Of a stretch of DNA of 64,000 nucleotides, positions 44,671-54,919 are shown piece after piece; positions within the stretch are counted from its first letter, which is position 1; each line of letters starts with the position of its first letter. The position numbers were made by a program, and so were the translations under genes. Origin of the DNA: Marinobacter sp. Arc7-DN-1 (GTDB taxonomy: Bacteria; Pseudomonadota; Gammaproteobacteria; Pseudomonadales; Oleiphilaceae); contig NZ_CP031848.1 in the NCBI RefSeq assembly GCF_003441595.1, forward strand, positions 2,418,001 to 2,482,000, in the 5' to 3' direction. The notes beneath the pieces are model-generated. The model was given only the letters and a program-made list of their open reading frames with translations. It searched no databases and was not told where the DNA came from.

Positions 44671-45576
44671 ATGCTGAGCACTAAAACCACAGAAAAGAAG
44701 ACGGCTCCGGTTACCAGAGCCTCCAACACACCCGATAACGTCACCATCACAGCCCAGCGCATGGGCTTTGAGTTCGGTGAGCAGGTTCCCCGTTACTGGG
44801 TCGATAACAGCTACACCATCAGCCACATCATGAATGCGCTCTCGGTCCTGTTTCCGCAGGGCGAGCAGTTCTTCGTGGATTCGGTAAGAGCGTTCCGGGA
44901 CCAGATCTCCGATCCCAAACTGAAAGAGGAGATACGCGGGTTCATCGGCCAGGAGGCCATGCACTCACTGGAGCACATCGCCATGAACCAGCACGTTCGT
45001 GACCAGGGCATGCCGGTGGAAGAGCTGGAAAAACACCTGGAAGTGGTTCTGGGGATCGCCAGGAAGCTGCCCAAGCGTCACCAGCTGGCCATCACCTGTG
45101 CCCTCGAGCACCTGACCGCCATGATGGCCGACATGTTGCTGGAGCGTGACGATGTGCGCCAGGACATGGATGAATCCATGCGTCCGCTGTGGGTCTGGCA
45201 CGCGATTGAAGAAACCGAGCACAAGGCGGTTGCCTACGATGTGTTCCAGGCGGCTGGCGGCACTTATGCCGAAAGAGCCTTTTATCTCATGTTCAGCACC
45301 GCCGCACTGGGCGTGATGAGCACCTATTTTACCAGCCGGATGATGCTGAACGACCGCAAGAACTTCTCGTTGAAGGACACCGCCACCGGTCTCTGGCGCC
45401 TGTGGGGCATAAACGGCACCTTCTCAAGCCTGATTCCCACATGGCTGGAGTACTTCAAACCCGGCTTCCATCCCTGGGATCACGACAACAGCGATCTGAT
45501 TGCCCGTTTCAAGGAAGAAATCCAGGCGCATATTGCACCGCAGTATCAGAAGGGTAATCGCCGGACTCTGCAGTAA
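44671..45576 (+). CDS. Predicted metal-dependent hydrolase, ferritin-like (PF10118 type)
   Basis: The 301-residue protein has repeated E-x6-H metal motifs: GFIGQEAMHSLEHIAMNQHV, CALEHLTAMMADML, WHAIEETEHKAVAYDVF, the hallmark of this family. One membrane-associated stretch lies near residue 220 (FYLMFSTAALGVMSTYF). ATG 44671 is chosen because GGAG lies nine bases upstream; ATG 44641 has no such site. Substrate unknown. Confidence 0.85.
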   Translation: MLSTKTTEKKTAPVTRASNTPDNVTITAQRMGFEFGEQVPRYWVDNSYTISHIMNALSVLFPQGEQFFVDSVRAFRDQISDPKLKEEIRGFIGQEAMHSLEHIAMNQHVRDQGMPVEELEKHLEVVLGIARKLPKRHQLAITCALEHLTAMMADMLLERDDVRQDMDESMRPLWVWHAIEETEHKAVAYDVFQAAGGTYAERAFYLMFSTAALGVMSTYFTSRMMLNDRKNFSLKDTATGLWRLWGINGTFSSLIPTWLEYFKPGFHPWDHDNSDLIARFKEEIQAHIAPQYQKGNRRTLQ

Positions 45577-45600
45577 TCTTCGGAGTTACGCGGACAAGCA

Positions 45601-45678
45601 GGTGGGGAGGTCTTTGTTCCGGGAAAAACAACTCGCTGCGCTCAGACATCTTTTTCCCTGCACAAAGACCTCCCCACC
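45601..45678. repeat. Palindromic intergenic repeat, family A, copy 3
   Basis: Perfect 17-base arms (45601-45617, 45662-45678) and the centre GGGAAAAACAACTCGCTGCG at 45621-45640, with its completing part to 45658. It sits between two converging genes and can serve as a terminator in both directions. Confidence 0.8.
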
Positions 45679-45704
45679 CACTCATCCGCTTGATCTGGCA
45701 GAGA

Positions 45705-46490
45705 TCAGCTGCCCGCTTTGGCCACTCCGGATCGAATGACCTCACCTTTCTTCCATAACCGCCATTCACCTGGCTGGTAAACATCCCACTTTTCATCTGT
45801 GGTCAGAGGTTCAGTAACGATCACGCTGACGATGTCGTTGGGCGTCGTTTCCGATTCGAAATCCACCGTTACATCGGCGTCTTTCAGACGGGCAGGACCA
45901 AACGGGGCTCTCCGGGTGATGCTGGCCATTTTGGTGGTGCAGTAAGTGAACAGCCAATCACCGTTACTCAGTAGGAGGTTGAAAACGCCCTGGCTGGCGT
46001 AGGCGACGGACAACCGGACCAGGCGGTCGATGATTTCATCGGTTCCGTTATTGCGATCGCAGTGCGTTCGAAGGTGGTTAAGAATATCGCAGAACAGCGC
46101 CTCGCTGTCGGTGGTTCCGACCGGCTCATAGAACCCTGGAGTCGAACCGAAGCCGGAGAGCTGGCCATTGTGGGCGAACACCCAGTAGCGACCCCAGAGT
46201 TCGCGCATGAAGGGATGGGTGTTGGCCAGGCAGGTGTCGCCGACGTTGGCCTGGCGAATGTGGCAGATGGCCACTTCGCTTTTTATTGGATGAGTCTGGA
46301 CCACTGCGGCGATTCGGGAATTGGCGCTGGCATCGGCGTCGTGGAAGGCCCGTACGCCTTTGCCTTCGTAAAAGGCGACGCCCCAGCCGTCCTTGTGCGG
46401 GCCGGTCTGTCCACCCCGACGGGTCAGGCCGGTAAAGCTGAAACACAGGTCAGTGGGGGTGTTGGCGCTCATGGCCAGTAATTCGCACAT
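45705..46490 (-). CDS. Class II glutamine amidotransferase
   Basis: The 261-residue protein begins MCELLAMSANTPTDLCFSFT with the catalytic Cys2, followed by HKDGWGVAFYEG, HIRQANVGDTCLANTHPFMR and WVFAHNGQLSGF, the Ntn-type GATase_4 (YafJ-like) fold. It probably hydrolyses glutamine or a related amide; the acceptor is unknown. It is a stand-alone gene. Confidence 0.9.
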   Translation of the reverse strand: MCELLAMSANTPTDLCFSFTGLTRRGGQTGPHKDGWGVAFYEGKGVRAFHDADASANSRIAAVVQTHPIKSEVAICHIRQANVGDTCLANTHPFMRELWGRYWVFAHNGQLSGFGSTPGFYEPVGTTDSEALFCDILNHLRTHCDRNNGTDEIIDRLVRLSVAYASQGVFNLLLSNGDWLFTYCTTKMASITRRAPFGPARLKDADVTVDFESETTPNDIVSVIVTEPLTTDEKWDVYQPGEWRLWKKGEVIRSGVAKAGS

Positions 46491-46538
46491 GGGTTACGTC
46501 ATTCTTGCCGGAGGATGTCTGCCACAAGAATAACGTAA

Positions 46539-47639
46539 TCAACTCGCTTCGACAGTGAGAATCTCAAGCTGGCGGGGATTGTGGCCGGCGCCGACCACAC
46601 AGTTACGCCCCGCTCGCTTGCCACTGTAGAGCCACCGATCGGCAACCCGGAACAGGCTTTCGGCCTCGCGACCATGGTCTGGCCACTGGGCTATCCCGAA
46701 GGAGGCAGTCACCCGGATGCGGGCTTCCCCGTAGGGCAGTTCAAGGTCAGATATCCGCTGGCGCAGCTCGTCCATCAGGACAAAGGCATCCGCCGGCTTC
46801 ACATCTCTCAGAATCAGGCCGAACTCCTCGCCACCCAGGCGGCCGACAAAATCGGTGCTCCTCAGCCGTTCGGTCATGCATCGGCTGATGTTTTTCAGAA
46901 CAAAGTCTCCGGCCTCATGGCCCAGAGTGTCGTTAACGACCTTGAAGTGGTCAATATCCATCACCACCAGCGCAAAACCGGCTCCACTGCGATCGCACTC
47001 GGCAATGGTGCGATTCAACGTACCCTGGAAGTTGCTGCGATTGGCGAGGCCGGTCAGTGCGTCAGTCTGGGCCATGTCCACCAGGCGCTGCTCGGACTCT
47101 TCGCGGCGCACCTCATACAGGTGAATGAAGGCCAGCATCAGTGCACCGCACAACACCATGTTGAGCAGATCGATCATCGCGTGGGGGCTGCCGACCTGGC
47201 CAAGGTGAATGTAATAGATAACGCCCCCGACGAGCATAAAGGGTGCGCTGAGAATCATGCCTTCTTTCTTGCCAAGCAACAGGTAGGCGAGAACCGGCAT
47301 CATCAGCACCCAGACGAAAGCGGACACCGAGGCTTCCGGTAACAGCATGATCACCAGGAAGAACGCGAACAAAGGCACCAGATAGGCATAGACCCACTGC
47401 TGCAGATGAGGAGTGGATTTCAGGCGCCAGACGCCGAAAAAAAGCAAAGTGCTGGCAAACAGCTCAGCAACCGCCACCCATGGGTAGCCATTGAGAAACT
47501 GCAGGCAAGCAAAAATCACCAGAGCCGAGCCGGTGATCAGAAAAAGCAGCCGCATCAGTGAGCGGCGATGGCTGTCGCGCAGACCCGAGCGGCTCTGTTC
47601 CAGAGTGGCCCCCAGGTCAGAATGGTGAGGCGTATTCAT
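46539..47639 (-). CDS. Membrane-bound diguanylate cyclase (GGDEF)
   Basis: The 366-residue protein has about six membrane helices in residues 25-175 and no obvious sensor domain. The GGDEF domain follows (TDALTGLANRSNFQGTLNRT, MDIDHFKVVNDTLGHEAGDF), with an active-site GGEEF and an RSTD inhibitory site five residues before it. It should make cyclic di-GMP under product feedback. The start at 47639 follows GGAAGAGTCAGC. Confidence 0.93.
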   Translation of the reverse strand: MNTPHHSDLGATLEQSRSGLRDSHRRSLMRLLFLITGSALVIFACLQFLNGYPWVAVAELFASTLLFFGVWRLKSTPHLQQWVYAYLVPLFAFFLVIMLLPEASVSAFVWVLMMPVLAYLLLGKKEGMILSAPFMLVGGVIYYIHLGQVGSPHAMIDLLNMVLCGALMLAFIHLYEVRREESEQRLVDMAQTDALTGLANRSNFQGTLNRTIAECDRSGAGFALVVMDIDHFKVVNDTLGHEAGDFVLKNISRCMTERLRSTDFVGRLGGEEFGLILRDVKPADAFVLMDELRQRISDLELPYGEARIRVTASFGIAQWPDHGREAESLFRVADRWLYSGKRAGRNCVVGAGHNPRQLEILTVEAS

Positions 47640-47740
47640 GCTGACTCTTCCTTGGATCAGCTTCCGAGTATAGCCCCGAAAAACTGTTTGTAAAACGTAC
47701 AGCGAGCCCAAGCTTCAGGCCCGCCGCACGCATCGAGTCT

Positions 47741-48556
47741 TCAGATATAGAGGTTCTTGCGGGAGAAACGCTCCACCAGCGGCTGGTAAGCAGAACCCAG
47801 CAGGCGGTTGATCGCATCAATACCCCAGGCGTCCGGGCCCACCAATATGCGGGACTCATTCTTGAGGATGCCTTTTACAATGATTTCTGCGGCTTTCTCG
47901 GGCGTGGTCATGGCGAGTTTATCGAAGCCTTTACGCTGGGCGACGGCGTTCTCGGACTTGCCCATGCGCGCTGCATTGACAATGTTGGTGCGGATACCAC
48001 CAGGATGCACACAACTCACCGCCACCGGCTGGTTCTCCAGCTTCATTTCCTGGCGCAGGGCTTCGGTGAATCCTCGCACCGCAAACTTGGCGGCGTTGTA
48101 GGCGCTCTGCTTGGGCACTCCAATCAGGCCAAATACACTGGAAACGTTCACCACATGGCCATCGCCCGAGGCAATCAGATGGGGCAGGAAGGCCCGGGTA
48201 CCGTGAGCAACCCCCCAGAAATCAATGTCCATGACCCATTTGAAGTCTTCGTCGGTCATCTCACGGACCGTGGCAGACAGGGCAACGCCCGCGTTGTTGA
48301 TGACCAGATTGACCTGACCGAAATCTTTCACAACCTCCTCCGCATGGGCAAAGATGGCATCGCGATCAGACACGTCCAGCCGGTAGGTTTTTACATCAGC
48401 GCCGCTTAGCGCTGCAGCGGTTTCGGCCAGGCCTGACTCATTGACGTCGGACAGCGCCAGTCGGCAGCCCCGGTCCGCCAGCGATTTGGCGAGCGCGCGG
48501 CCGATACCCGAACCGGCACCGGTAACAACGGCAACTTTGTTCTTCAGATTCTTCAT
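47741..48556 (-). CDS. Short-chain dehydrogenase/reductase
   Basis: The 271-residue protein has VAVVTGAGSGIGRALAKSLA (cofactor), LVINNAGVALSATV, HVVNVSSVFGLIGVPKQSAY (Ser) and AYNAAKFAVRG (YxxxK). This is a classical SDR. ATG 48556 follows GAGGTCTGTGACC; the longer open frame upstream is not needed. The C-terminal region resembles SDRs acting on lipid-like or aldehyde substrates, but the substrate is not determined. Confidence 0.9.
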   Translation of the reverse strand: MKNLKNKVAVVTGAGSGIGRALAKSLADRGCRLALSDVNESGLAETAAALSGADVKTYRLDVSDRDAIFAHAEEVVKDFGQVNLVINNAGVALSATVREMTDEDFKWVMDIDFWGVAHGTRAFLPHLIASGDGHVVNVSSVFGLIGVPKQSAYNAAKFAVRGFTEALRQEMKLENQPVAVSCVHPGGIRTNIVNAARMGKSENAVAQRKGFDKLAMTTPEKAAEIIVKGILKNESRILVGPDAWGIDAINRLLGSAYQPLVERFSRKNLYI

Positions 48557-48761
48557 GGTCACAGACCTCTTAATTGTAGGCACATCAATTAAAGCAGATA
48601 CTCTAACAATTGCCTGCTTGCGGGATATGGCTTTAGTGAACCAGGCCACATGGCATTCCGGCCACCCTCTGACGCGGCACCCGGTTTCCGGTACAATCCC
48701 TTGCCGTTGGCCGGTGCACGACACCGGCCCTCTACCTCCCCCGAATCTGTGGATTTTCTGT

Positions 48762-49220
48762 ATGGAATGGAGTCTTACGCATTTCTGGCTGATCCTGGCG
48801 CTGGTGCTGGGCCTGGCTGAACTGGCCTCAGGTGTCCTGTTACTTCTGGCCCTGGGCATTGCGGCCGCGCTGACCGCCTTGCTGGCCTTTCTGGGAGCAC
48901 CATTCGAATGGCAGCTGGCCGGTATGGGGCTGTTCTCGGGAATTCTGGTACCTGTCGCCATTCGCTGGATCCGTCCGCGCTTCTCACCCAAAGGTGTGGC
49001 ATATGGCACAACCGGTACCGGCGTGGAGCAAGGCCGGCGTTATCAGACCCTGAAGCGGGATTTCGATGGAGCCACAGGCATCAAGGTCAATGGCGATTTC
49101 TATCGCCTGCGAGTGACTGACACCGGAGAAACCGACCTTCCGGAAGGAACCGACGTCATTTTCAAACAGTTTGACGGCACGACCGCCGTTGTTGAGACGA
49201 TCACACACAAGGAACAGTAA
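48762..49220 (+). CDS. NfeD-family membrane protein
   Basis: The 152-residue protein has three membrane segments in residues 8-75 (FWLILALVLGLAELASGVLL; LLALGIAAALTALLAFLG), then a soluble OB-fold domain (FDGATGIKVNGDFYRLRVTD). NfeD proteins pair with SPFH proteins, and here the SPFH gene begins two bases after this one ends. Confidence 0.9.
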   Translation: MEWSLTHFWLILALVLGLAELASGVLLLLALGIAAALTALLAFLGAPFEWQLAGMGLFSGILVPVAIRWIRPRFSPKGVAYGTTGTGVEQGRRYQTLKRDFDGATGIKVNGDFYRLRVTDTGETDLPEGTDVIFKQFDGTTAVVETITHKEQ

Positions 49221-49222
49221 GC

Positions 49223-50257
49223 ATGGAACAGTATCTTTCACCCGGGCTGATCATTAGCCTGATTCTGGTCGCTATTGGCATCTTCATCATCGCCAAGGGT
49301 CTGGTCATCGTGCGCCAATCCGAGGTTATGGTCATTGAGCGCCTCGGTTCGTTCAACCGGATCCTCGAAAGCGGTGTGAACATCATTATTCCCTTCATCG
49401 AGCGCCCACGGCCGATCACCATGATCCGCTACGTACGCATGGGTGAGGATTATCATCCGGTGATGAGCGACGAAACCCGCATCGACCGCCGGGAAACGGT
49501 CATGGACTTTCCGGGACAGCCCGTGGTGACCACCGACAACGTGACGGTGAAGATCAACGGCGCCCTCTACTACCAGATCATCGACCCGCGCCGGGCCGTG
49601 TACGAAGTGGCCAACATGAGCCAGGCGGTGGAAGTGCTGGCCAAGACCACCCTGCGCTCGGTGGTCGGCAAGATGGAACTGGACAAGCTGTTTGAATCCC
49701 GCAGCGAGGTGAATAACGCGATCCAGGCCGAGATGGAAGAGGCCGCTTCCAAGTGGGGTGTAAAACTCACCCGGGTGGAGGTTCAGGACATCAGCATGCC
49801 GGAAGAAGTGGAAGAAGCCATGCGATTGCAGATGGCTGCGGAGCGGAAACGCCGGGCCACGGTCACCGAAGCCGAGGGTGAAAAGTCAGCAGCCATCGCC
49901 ATGGCCCAGGGTCAGCGGGAGTCCGCCATCCTCAACGCCCAGGGCGACAAGGAATCGGCCATTCTCCGGGCGCAGGGCGAGCAGGAGTCCATCCGTCTGG
50001 TACTCAGTGCCATGGGGGATTCCGAAGACAACAAACAGACCGTTATCGGTTACCTGCTGGGGCAGAGCTACATCAAGGTTCTGCCCAACATGGCGAAGGA
50101 CGGGGAGCGGGTGTTTGTGCCCTATGAATCCTCAGCACTGCTGGGCTCCATGGGCATGTTCCGTGAACTGGCGGGCAGCCCGGAAGACACGGTTCGCCAG
50201 CACCTCCAGCGTGACGGCCTGCGGGGCGGGCTGGTCGGCTCTGCGGGTAACAGTTAA
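49223..50257 (+). CDS. SPFH/stomatin-like protein (QmcA type)
   Basis: The 344-residue protein has an N-terminal membrane anchor (ISLILVAIGIFIIAKGLVIV), the SPFH domain (QSEVMVIERLGSFNRILESG; QPVVTTDNVTVKINGALYYQ; KTTLRSVVGKMELDKLFESR) and a coiled coil rich in AQGxxESAIL repeats. It forms large membrane assemblies together with NfeD. GGAACAGTAAGC precedes the start. Confidence 0.93.
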   Translation: MEQYLSPGLIISLILVAIGIFIIAKGLVIVRQSEVMVIERLGSFNRILESGVNIIIPFIERPRPITMIRYVRMGEDYHPVMSDETRIDRRETVMDFPGQPVVTTDNVTVKINGALYYQIIDPRRAVYEVANMSQAVEVLAKTTLRSVVGKMELDKLFESRSEVNNAIQAEMEEAASKWGVKLTRVEVQDISMPEEVEEAMRLQMAAERKRRATVTEAEGEKSAAIAMAQGQRESAILNAQGDKESAILRAQGEQESIRLVLSAMGDSEDNKQTVIGYLLGQSYIKVLPNMAKDGERVFVPYESSALLGSMGMFRELAGSPEDTVRQHLQRDGLRGGLVGSAGNS

Positions 50258-50282
50258 GGCCTGGCATCCCGCAAAGGCGCTC

Positions 50283-50876
50283 TCAACCCAGCAGGTTATC
50301 CAGGGGTTGCTCGTAACTGGGCGCGAAGACCTTCAGGAAGTAGGCAACCTCTGGCAGCCCGTCCTCATCCAGCCGCCGGCGAATCTGGCGGGCAGCAGGC
50401 TCGAACTCCGTGTTGCCGGCCCGGATTTCCGCCCGGCACTTGAGCCACGCCGACAGCCGGTCGGCGGCCTTGATCAGTTCCCTGTCCTCCGCCGGTAACT
50501 GCGACTCGCGAATGTAGGGCGAAAAATCGTCTCTCAGATCCGCCGGCAACAAAGCCAGCAACTCGGCTTCCGCCTTGTGTTCGATATCCCCGAACGCCTC
50601 CCGCATGACCCGGGAATGGTATTTCACCGGTGTCGGCATGTCCCCGGTAATCACTTCGGTTGCGTCATGATAGAGCGCCGCTGCCGCAATCCGGTCAACG
50701 TTTGCATGGCCACCAAAATGCCGGTTGCGGATAATCGCCAGGGCATGGGCGAGGGTGGCCACTTCCCAGGAATGGGTAGCGACGTTCTCCTCAATGGCAT
50801 TTCGCATCAACCCCCAGCGTTTGATCCAGCGCAGGCGGGAGACATAGGCAAAAAAATGGCTGACAACATCACCCAT
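50283..50876 (-). CDS. yfbR: 5'-deoxynucleotidase YfbR-like, HD domain
   Basis: The 197-residue protein has EENVATHSWEVATLAHALAI, ALYHDATEVITGDMPTPVKY with the HD metal site, and ELIKAADRLSAWLKC. YfbR removes phosphate from deoxynucleoside 5'-monophosphates. The length matches the E. coli enzyme (199). It converges with the SPFH gene. Confidence 0.93.
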   Translation of the reverse strand: MGDVVSHFFAYVSRLRWIKRWGLMRNAIEENVATHSWEVATLAHALAIIRNRHFGGHANVDRIAAAALYHDATEVITGDMPTPVKYHSRVMREAFGDIEHKAEAELLALLPADLRDDFSPYIRESQLPAEDRELIKAADRLSAWLKCRAEIRAGNTEFEPAARQIRRRLDEDGLPEVAYFLKVFAPSYEQPLDNLLG

Positions 50877-50982
50877 CAGTCACAGTCCTGTTTTATAAAA
50901 GTTGATAATCTTTTTATTCAAATCCGGGAATTCGCCGTGCTATTCTGAATAAGCATTCAATTGTTACATACCCGGGGGCATA

Positions 50983-51813
50983 GTGTTCGGTCCAGTGTCC
51001 TTCGTTCGGAATAGTCTGACGGCACTTTTCGCCGGCATCATGCTGGCGTGGTCCCCGATATCAGTCGCGGAAACCGAAATCACGGTCGGCGTATATCACT
51101 TCCCACCGGTCGCCAGCGTCGGTCCCGATGGCAAGCCAACCGGACTCCTCGGCGATCTGCTGGAAGAACTCGAACAGACCCACGAGGATATCTCTTTCAG
51201 GGTTGTCCACACCTCTCCGAAGCGCCGGTTCCTGGATTTCGACGCCAAGCTCTATGACGTGATGATCTTCGAATGCCCGGACTGGGGCTGGCGCGACAAA
51301 AAAGAGGTGAGCATCAGCCGCCCCATTCTGGCAGACGAAGATTTCTACGTGGCGCTGAGAAAACCAGGCCGGGATCTTTCGTTTTTCGACGACCTTCCCA
51401 ACCACTCCATCGTGGTGATCTCCGGTTACCATTACGGATTTGCCGGTTATGAAACCGACAGTTCAGTACTTGAGCAAAAGTTCCGTATCGAGTTCTCGGA
51501 CAGCCACAGCCGCAATCTTAAACTGATCAAGGCGGACAGGCCCTCCGTTGCCGAAGTGGCCGTCATCAGTCGCTCCTATCTGCAGATGCACCTCGCCAAG
51601 CATCCGGAGGACCGCGACACACTGCTGATTTCGGACAAACCGGATCAACGCTACCAGCTCGGTATTATTGCCCGCAAGGACGGCACCGCGAGTGCGGACG
51701 AAATACTGAAGCTACTGTCACCGCTGATAAAGAACGGCCGGTACCAGCGCCTCGTTGAAAAGTGGGGCCTGCGGCTGCCTGCCGACTTCCCGACCGGTGC
51801 CGAAGCGCCCTGA
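50983..51813 (+). CDS. Periplasmic solute-binding protein (SBP_bac_3 type)
   Basis: The 276-residue protein starts at GTG 50983. It has a signal peptide (LTALFAGIMLAWSPISVA), then TEITVGVYHFPPVASVGPDG, DVMIFECPDWGWRDKKEVSI and LIKNGRYQRLVEKWGL, an amino-acid-binding-protein fold. No permease or ATPase is adjacent, so it may be an orphan receptor. Its stop is three bases from the convergent DUF748 gene's stop. Confidence 0.8.
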   Translation: MFGPVSFVRNSLTALFAGIMLAWSPISVAETEITVGVYHFPPVASVGPDGKPTGLLGDLLEELEQTHEDISFRVVHTSPKRRFLDFDAKLYDVMIFECPDWGWRDKKEVSISRPILADEDFYVALRKPGRDLSFFDDLPNHSIVVISGYHYGFAGYETDSSVLEQKFRIEFSDSHSRNLKLIKADRPSVAEVAVISRSYLQMHLAKHPEDRDTLLISDKPDQRYQLGIIARKDGTASADEILKLLSPLIKNGRYQRLVEKWGLRLPADFPTGAEAP

Positions 51814-51815
51814 GC

Positions 51816-54647
51816 TCAACGAACGTCCAGGGCAAACGCAACGATCACGCTGCCATCATCACCAACCTCCGCATTGCGGGAGGGGTCGAGCAGGAATACC
51901 TGGTCAGCCGGGATCTTGTGAGTGTCCTGCAAGATACTGCGAAGCGCGACACCACGAGCCGAGGCGAGGTTACTCAGGGCCTCCGGAGCCAACGCCCGCT
52001 CTCCTGCAATGTATGCCTCCCGGGCCGCCTGCCACGCCGCCCCGGACAATCCCTGTTGGCCTCCTCCGGTCAACTCTTCACGCAGTAGCGCCAGGCCGTC
52101 GGCTTGAGGCGCGACACTGCCACGGATGTTCAGAAGCAGATTCGGCCGTTCCAGCAAGGCGTCCGCCAGCGCCGACAGTTTTTCCGCTTCACCCTCTGCC
52201 AGTTCAATACTGCCGGGAACAAAGCCCACCTTGCCAAGCTCTTCGCCGCTGAACCCTGCCAGCTCGGCAACGGATCCCAGCATGCTGAATGGAGACGTTG
52301 CGGCTTTCGCCAGCAGGTTCACGAACGCCCGCATAACAACCTGGCCGACACTGAAGTCCGGACTGGAAAGGTCGCCGCTGATCGGCAGATCCACTTCAAT
52401 AACGCCTTTCCGGTCCCGCAGCAGGGCCAGGCCCAGCTTGACCGGAGCATTGACAGCCTGCTCGCTCGGCATCGAAGCGCCCAGTTCAAGCCGGTCCATG
52501 ACCACCAGGTTAGAGGCATCGATCCGAGTACCGGAAATCTGATAATCGAGGTTGAGATCAAGCTTGCCACTGTCTACTCCGTACCCCAGGTATCGGCCGA
52601 AATAGGGGGAGAGCGTGGGCAGGGAAAGATTCTGCATAATCAGTCGGAGATCGCTGACGCCCTCGGTACCGAGGGTGCCGATGGTGCCTTCAAAATCCAG
52701 ATCCGCGACGCCACCGACGCGGCCGTTTATCGACACCTTGCCCTCTTGCGGGGAGATATTACTAAGCCCGGTGACGCTGCCGTTCAGTTCATCAAACGAA
52801 GTCGTGAAGGCCGGTTGCAGCGTGCGATCCGTATAGGCCAGGGCGCCATCCTCAAGCATCAGCTGTCCAATCCTGAAGATAAACTCAGGCTCTGAATCGC
52901 CCGCTTTCTGCTGGCCGGAAGAGGGGGCGTCCTGGTTGCCAGAGGCAGACCTTCTGACGATCCGCTCAACGTTATGGACGCTGTCCGCATTACGAACCAC
53001 ATTGATTACCGGCTGTGCCAGGGTCACTGTGCCGATTTCCAGACGAGCGGGATAAACATTGTATTCGATGGGCGCCAGGCGCAGGGTTTGCCAGGACACC
53101 AGCCGCTCGGAACTGTCGGGCAACCGCACACTAAACCCGGCCACTTCCGCGGTGCCGCTGAAAGTGCCGGTGAGTGGATCCTGCTGGCCGTCCAGGTCCA
53201 GATTGCCATCTACTCCGAGGCTTCCACTGACAATGGCAAGATTGGCGCCCTCCTGAACATAGGATTCAAAGGCAGCCAGTTGCACCCCGGCCCCGGAAAT
53301 GGCGGCTTCCAGGGTGAATGGCGAGGGGGTTACCTGACCCGTCAGTGACAACTGTCCGCCACTGGCCAAGGTGCCCTGCATCTTATACGTCACCGGTTCT
53401 TCCAACTGATGACTGATTGCCCCGGTGGACACCGATAACTGCTCCAGCGTCAGTTCCACAGGATTCTCCGGTTGGTTATCCTGCCAGAGAATTCTACTGC
53501 CAGACAGGGTCACGCCCGCCACAGACCACCAGAATGGCTGCCCGGTGACTACCGGCTCTGCCCCACCATTCGGTGGCTCGCTGGCTTGGGGGTCTGAGGT
53601 CAGTGGCACCAGCCAGTCAATCTGGCCGGTCTCACTCCGGGCCAGCGCCAGATCCAGGTTCTCCAGGGAGACCTGGCCCACGTTGATTTCACGCGCGTTC
53701 AGATCAAATCCGATGGCATCGACAGACAGGGTTCCGTTACTCAACCGGGCCTGCTCGCTCTCCTCATTCAGGGCAATGGCAAGGTCCTCGAGCGCCAACT
53801 GACCGTTGCTGGTCTCCAGGTAGAAGACCTCACCGGCCTGCAGTTCATAGTCGGAACTGAGGGTGACACTTCCGCCTCGCAGATCGTAGGGAAAGTAGGG
53901 GCCCAGGAAGTGAGCGATGGTTTCATAGCCCACCGAAGACATCTTCAGGGAACCGCTGGAATAGAGCGGCGCGATACTGAGATCCCCCGCCCACTCAACG
54001 GTCTGGCGGTCCAGTGCGGCGTTCAGGGAGTAGTCGCTATTCTGGCCCTCACGGCGCCAGGTGGCGAGGTCGTTCAGGGTCAGATCCAGTGGCGTTACAC
54101 GGAATTCAGCCATTTGCCGCTTGCTGAAATCCCGGAACAGCAATTCGCCGCCATTCACGACGATCTGCTGGAAATAGACGCGGGGTAGCCCAGTACTATC
54201 TTCAGCGACAGGCGGTCCCGCTGCCCCGCCAGGTTCAGGATTGGCATTTTGCCAGTCCCGGGCAAAATTGACTCTGTAATCCTTCAGCAGGTCAACCCGG
54301 ATAAAGGGTTCTTCCAGCTGAATCGACTCAAAGCCGGCAACGCCACGGATCAGCTGAAAGAAATTCATGTCAACCAGCAACCGGTCGAAACCAGCCACCG
54401 GCTCGCCGTTACTGTCCCTGGCCGAAAGCCCGAGCGCTTCGACACTCAGCGTATAGGGATTGGTGCTGATGTCGGTTACTTCCGCCTGCCACCCCAGCCG
54501 CTGGTCCAGCTGTTCGGGTATCGACCGCTCCAACCACCAGGGGAGGAGCAGGAAACCCGCAAGGGTGTACAGAATCAGAAGGACCAGGAATACGATCAAC
54601 AGATTCCTGGGAACACGACTGCGTTGACGGCTCTGAGCCACGGACAT
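51816..54647 (-). CDS. DUF748-family AsmA-like envelope protein
   Basis: The 943-residue protein has one N-terminal membrane helix (LLIVFLVLLILYTLAGFLLL). A long beta-rich periplasmic region follows, with repeated LTLxLxLSV-type strands, and an OmpA-like stretch near the C-terminus (EGEAEKLSALADALLERPNL; LNIRGSVAPQADG). Relatives belong to the AsmA/TamB-like group proposed to move lipids across the envelope. The start is uncertain: ATG 54647 abuts GAGGAG, and a TTG at 54677 has no site. Confidence 0.85.
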   Translation of the reverse strand: MSVAQSRQRSRVPRNLLIVFLVLLILYTLAGFLLLPWWLERSIPEQLDQRLGWQAEVTDISTNPYTLSVEALGLSARDSNGEPVAGFDRLLVDMNFFQLIRGVAGFESIQLEEPFIRVDLLKDYRVNFARDWQNANPEPGGAAGPPVAEDSTGLPRVYFQQIVVNGGELLFRDFSKRQMAEFRVTPLDLTLNDLATWRREGQNSDYSLNAALDRQTVEWAGDLSIAPLYSSGSLKMSSVGYETIAHFLGPYFPYDLRGGSVTLSSDYELQAGEVFYLETSNGQLALEDLAIALNEESEQARLSNGTLSVDAIGFDLNAREINVGQVSLENLDLALARSETGQIDWLVPLTSDPQASEPPNGGAEPVVTGQPFWWSVAGVTLSGSRILWQDNQPENPVELTLEQLSVSTGAISHQLEEPVTYKMQGTLASGGQLSLTGQVTPSPFTLEAAISGAGVQLAAFESYVQEGANLAIVSGSLGVDGNLDLDGQQDPLTGTFSGTAEVAGFSVRLPDSSERLVSWQTLRLAPIEYNVYPARLEIGTVTLAQPVINVVRNADSVHNVERIVRRSASGNQDAPSSGQQKAGDSEPEFIFRIGQLMLEDGALAYTDRTLQPAFTTSFDELNGSVTGLSNISPQEGKVSINGRVGGVADLDFEGTIGTLGTEGVSDLRLIMQNLSLPTLSPYFGRYLGYGVDSGKLDLNLDYQISGTRIDASNLVVMDRLELGASMPSEQAVNAPVKLGLALLRDRKGVIEVDLPISGDLSSPDFSVGQVVMRAFVNLLAKAATSPFSMLGSVAELAGFSGEELGKVGFVPGSIELAEGEAEKLSALADALLERPNLLLNIRGSVAPQADGLALLREELTGGGQQGLSGAAWQAAREAYIAGERALAPEALSNLASARGVALRSILQDTHKIPADQVFLLDPSRNAEVGDDGSVIVAFALDVR

Positions 54648-54919
54648 CTCCTCATAAGCGGCGGAATCCCGGGGCAATCTTGCCCACCTGCCTGTTCACA
54701 AGGATAGTCGGCCTGACGCCACTTTGTCAGCTGCTCAGGTGCTGATCCGGCAGGACCCGCTCTTTCGCCCGGGCCCATGGCAATGCGCAAAGGGATACTG
54801 GCCGAATTGCAACCCTGTACGACACACGGATCGCTGACAGGCGGCCCTGAACCCGATATGCTCAGCAGTCGTATTGATCCCGTGTCATTAACACGAACAC
54901 GCGAGCGAGAGGAAGGTTT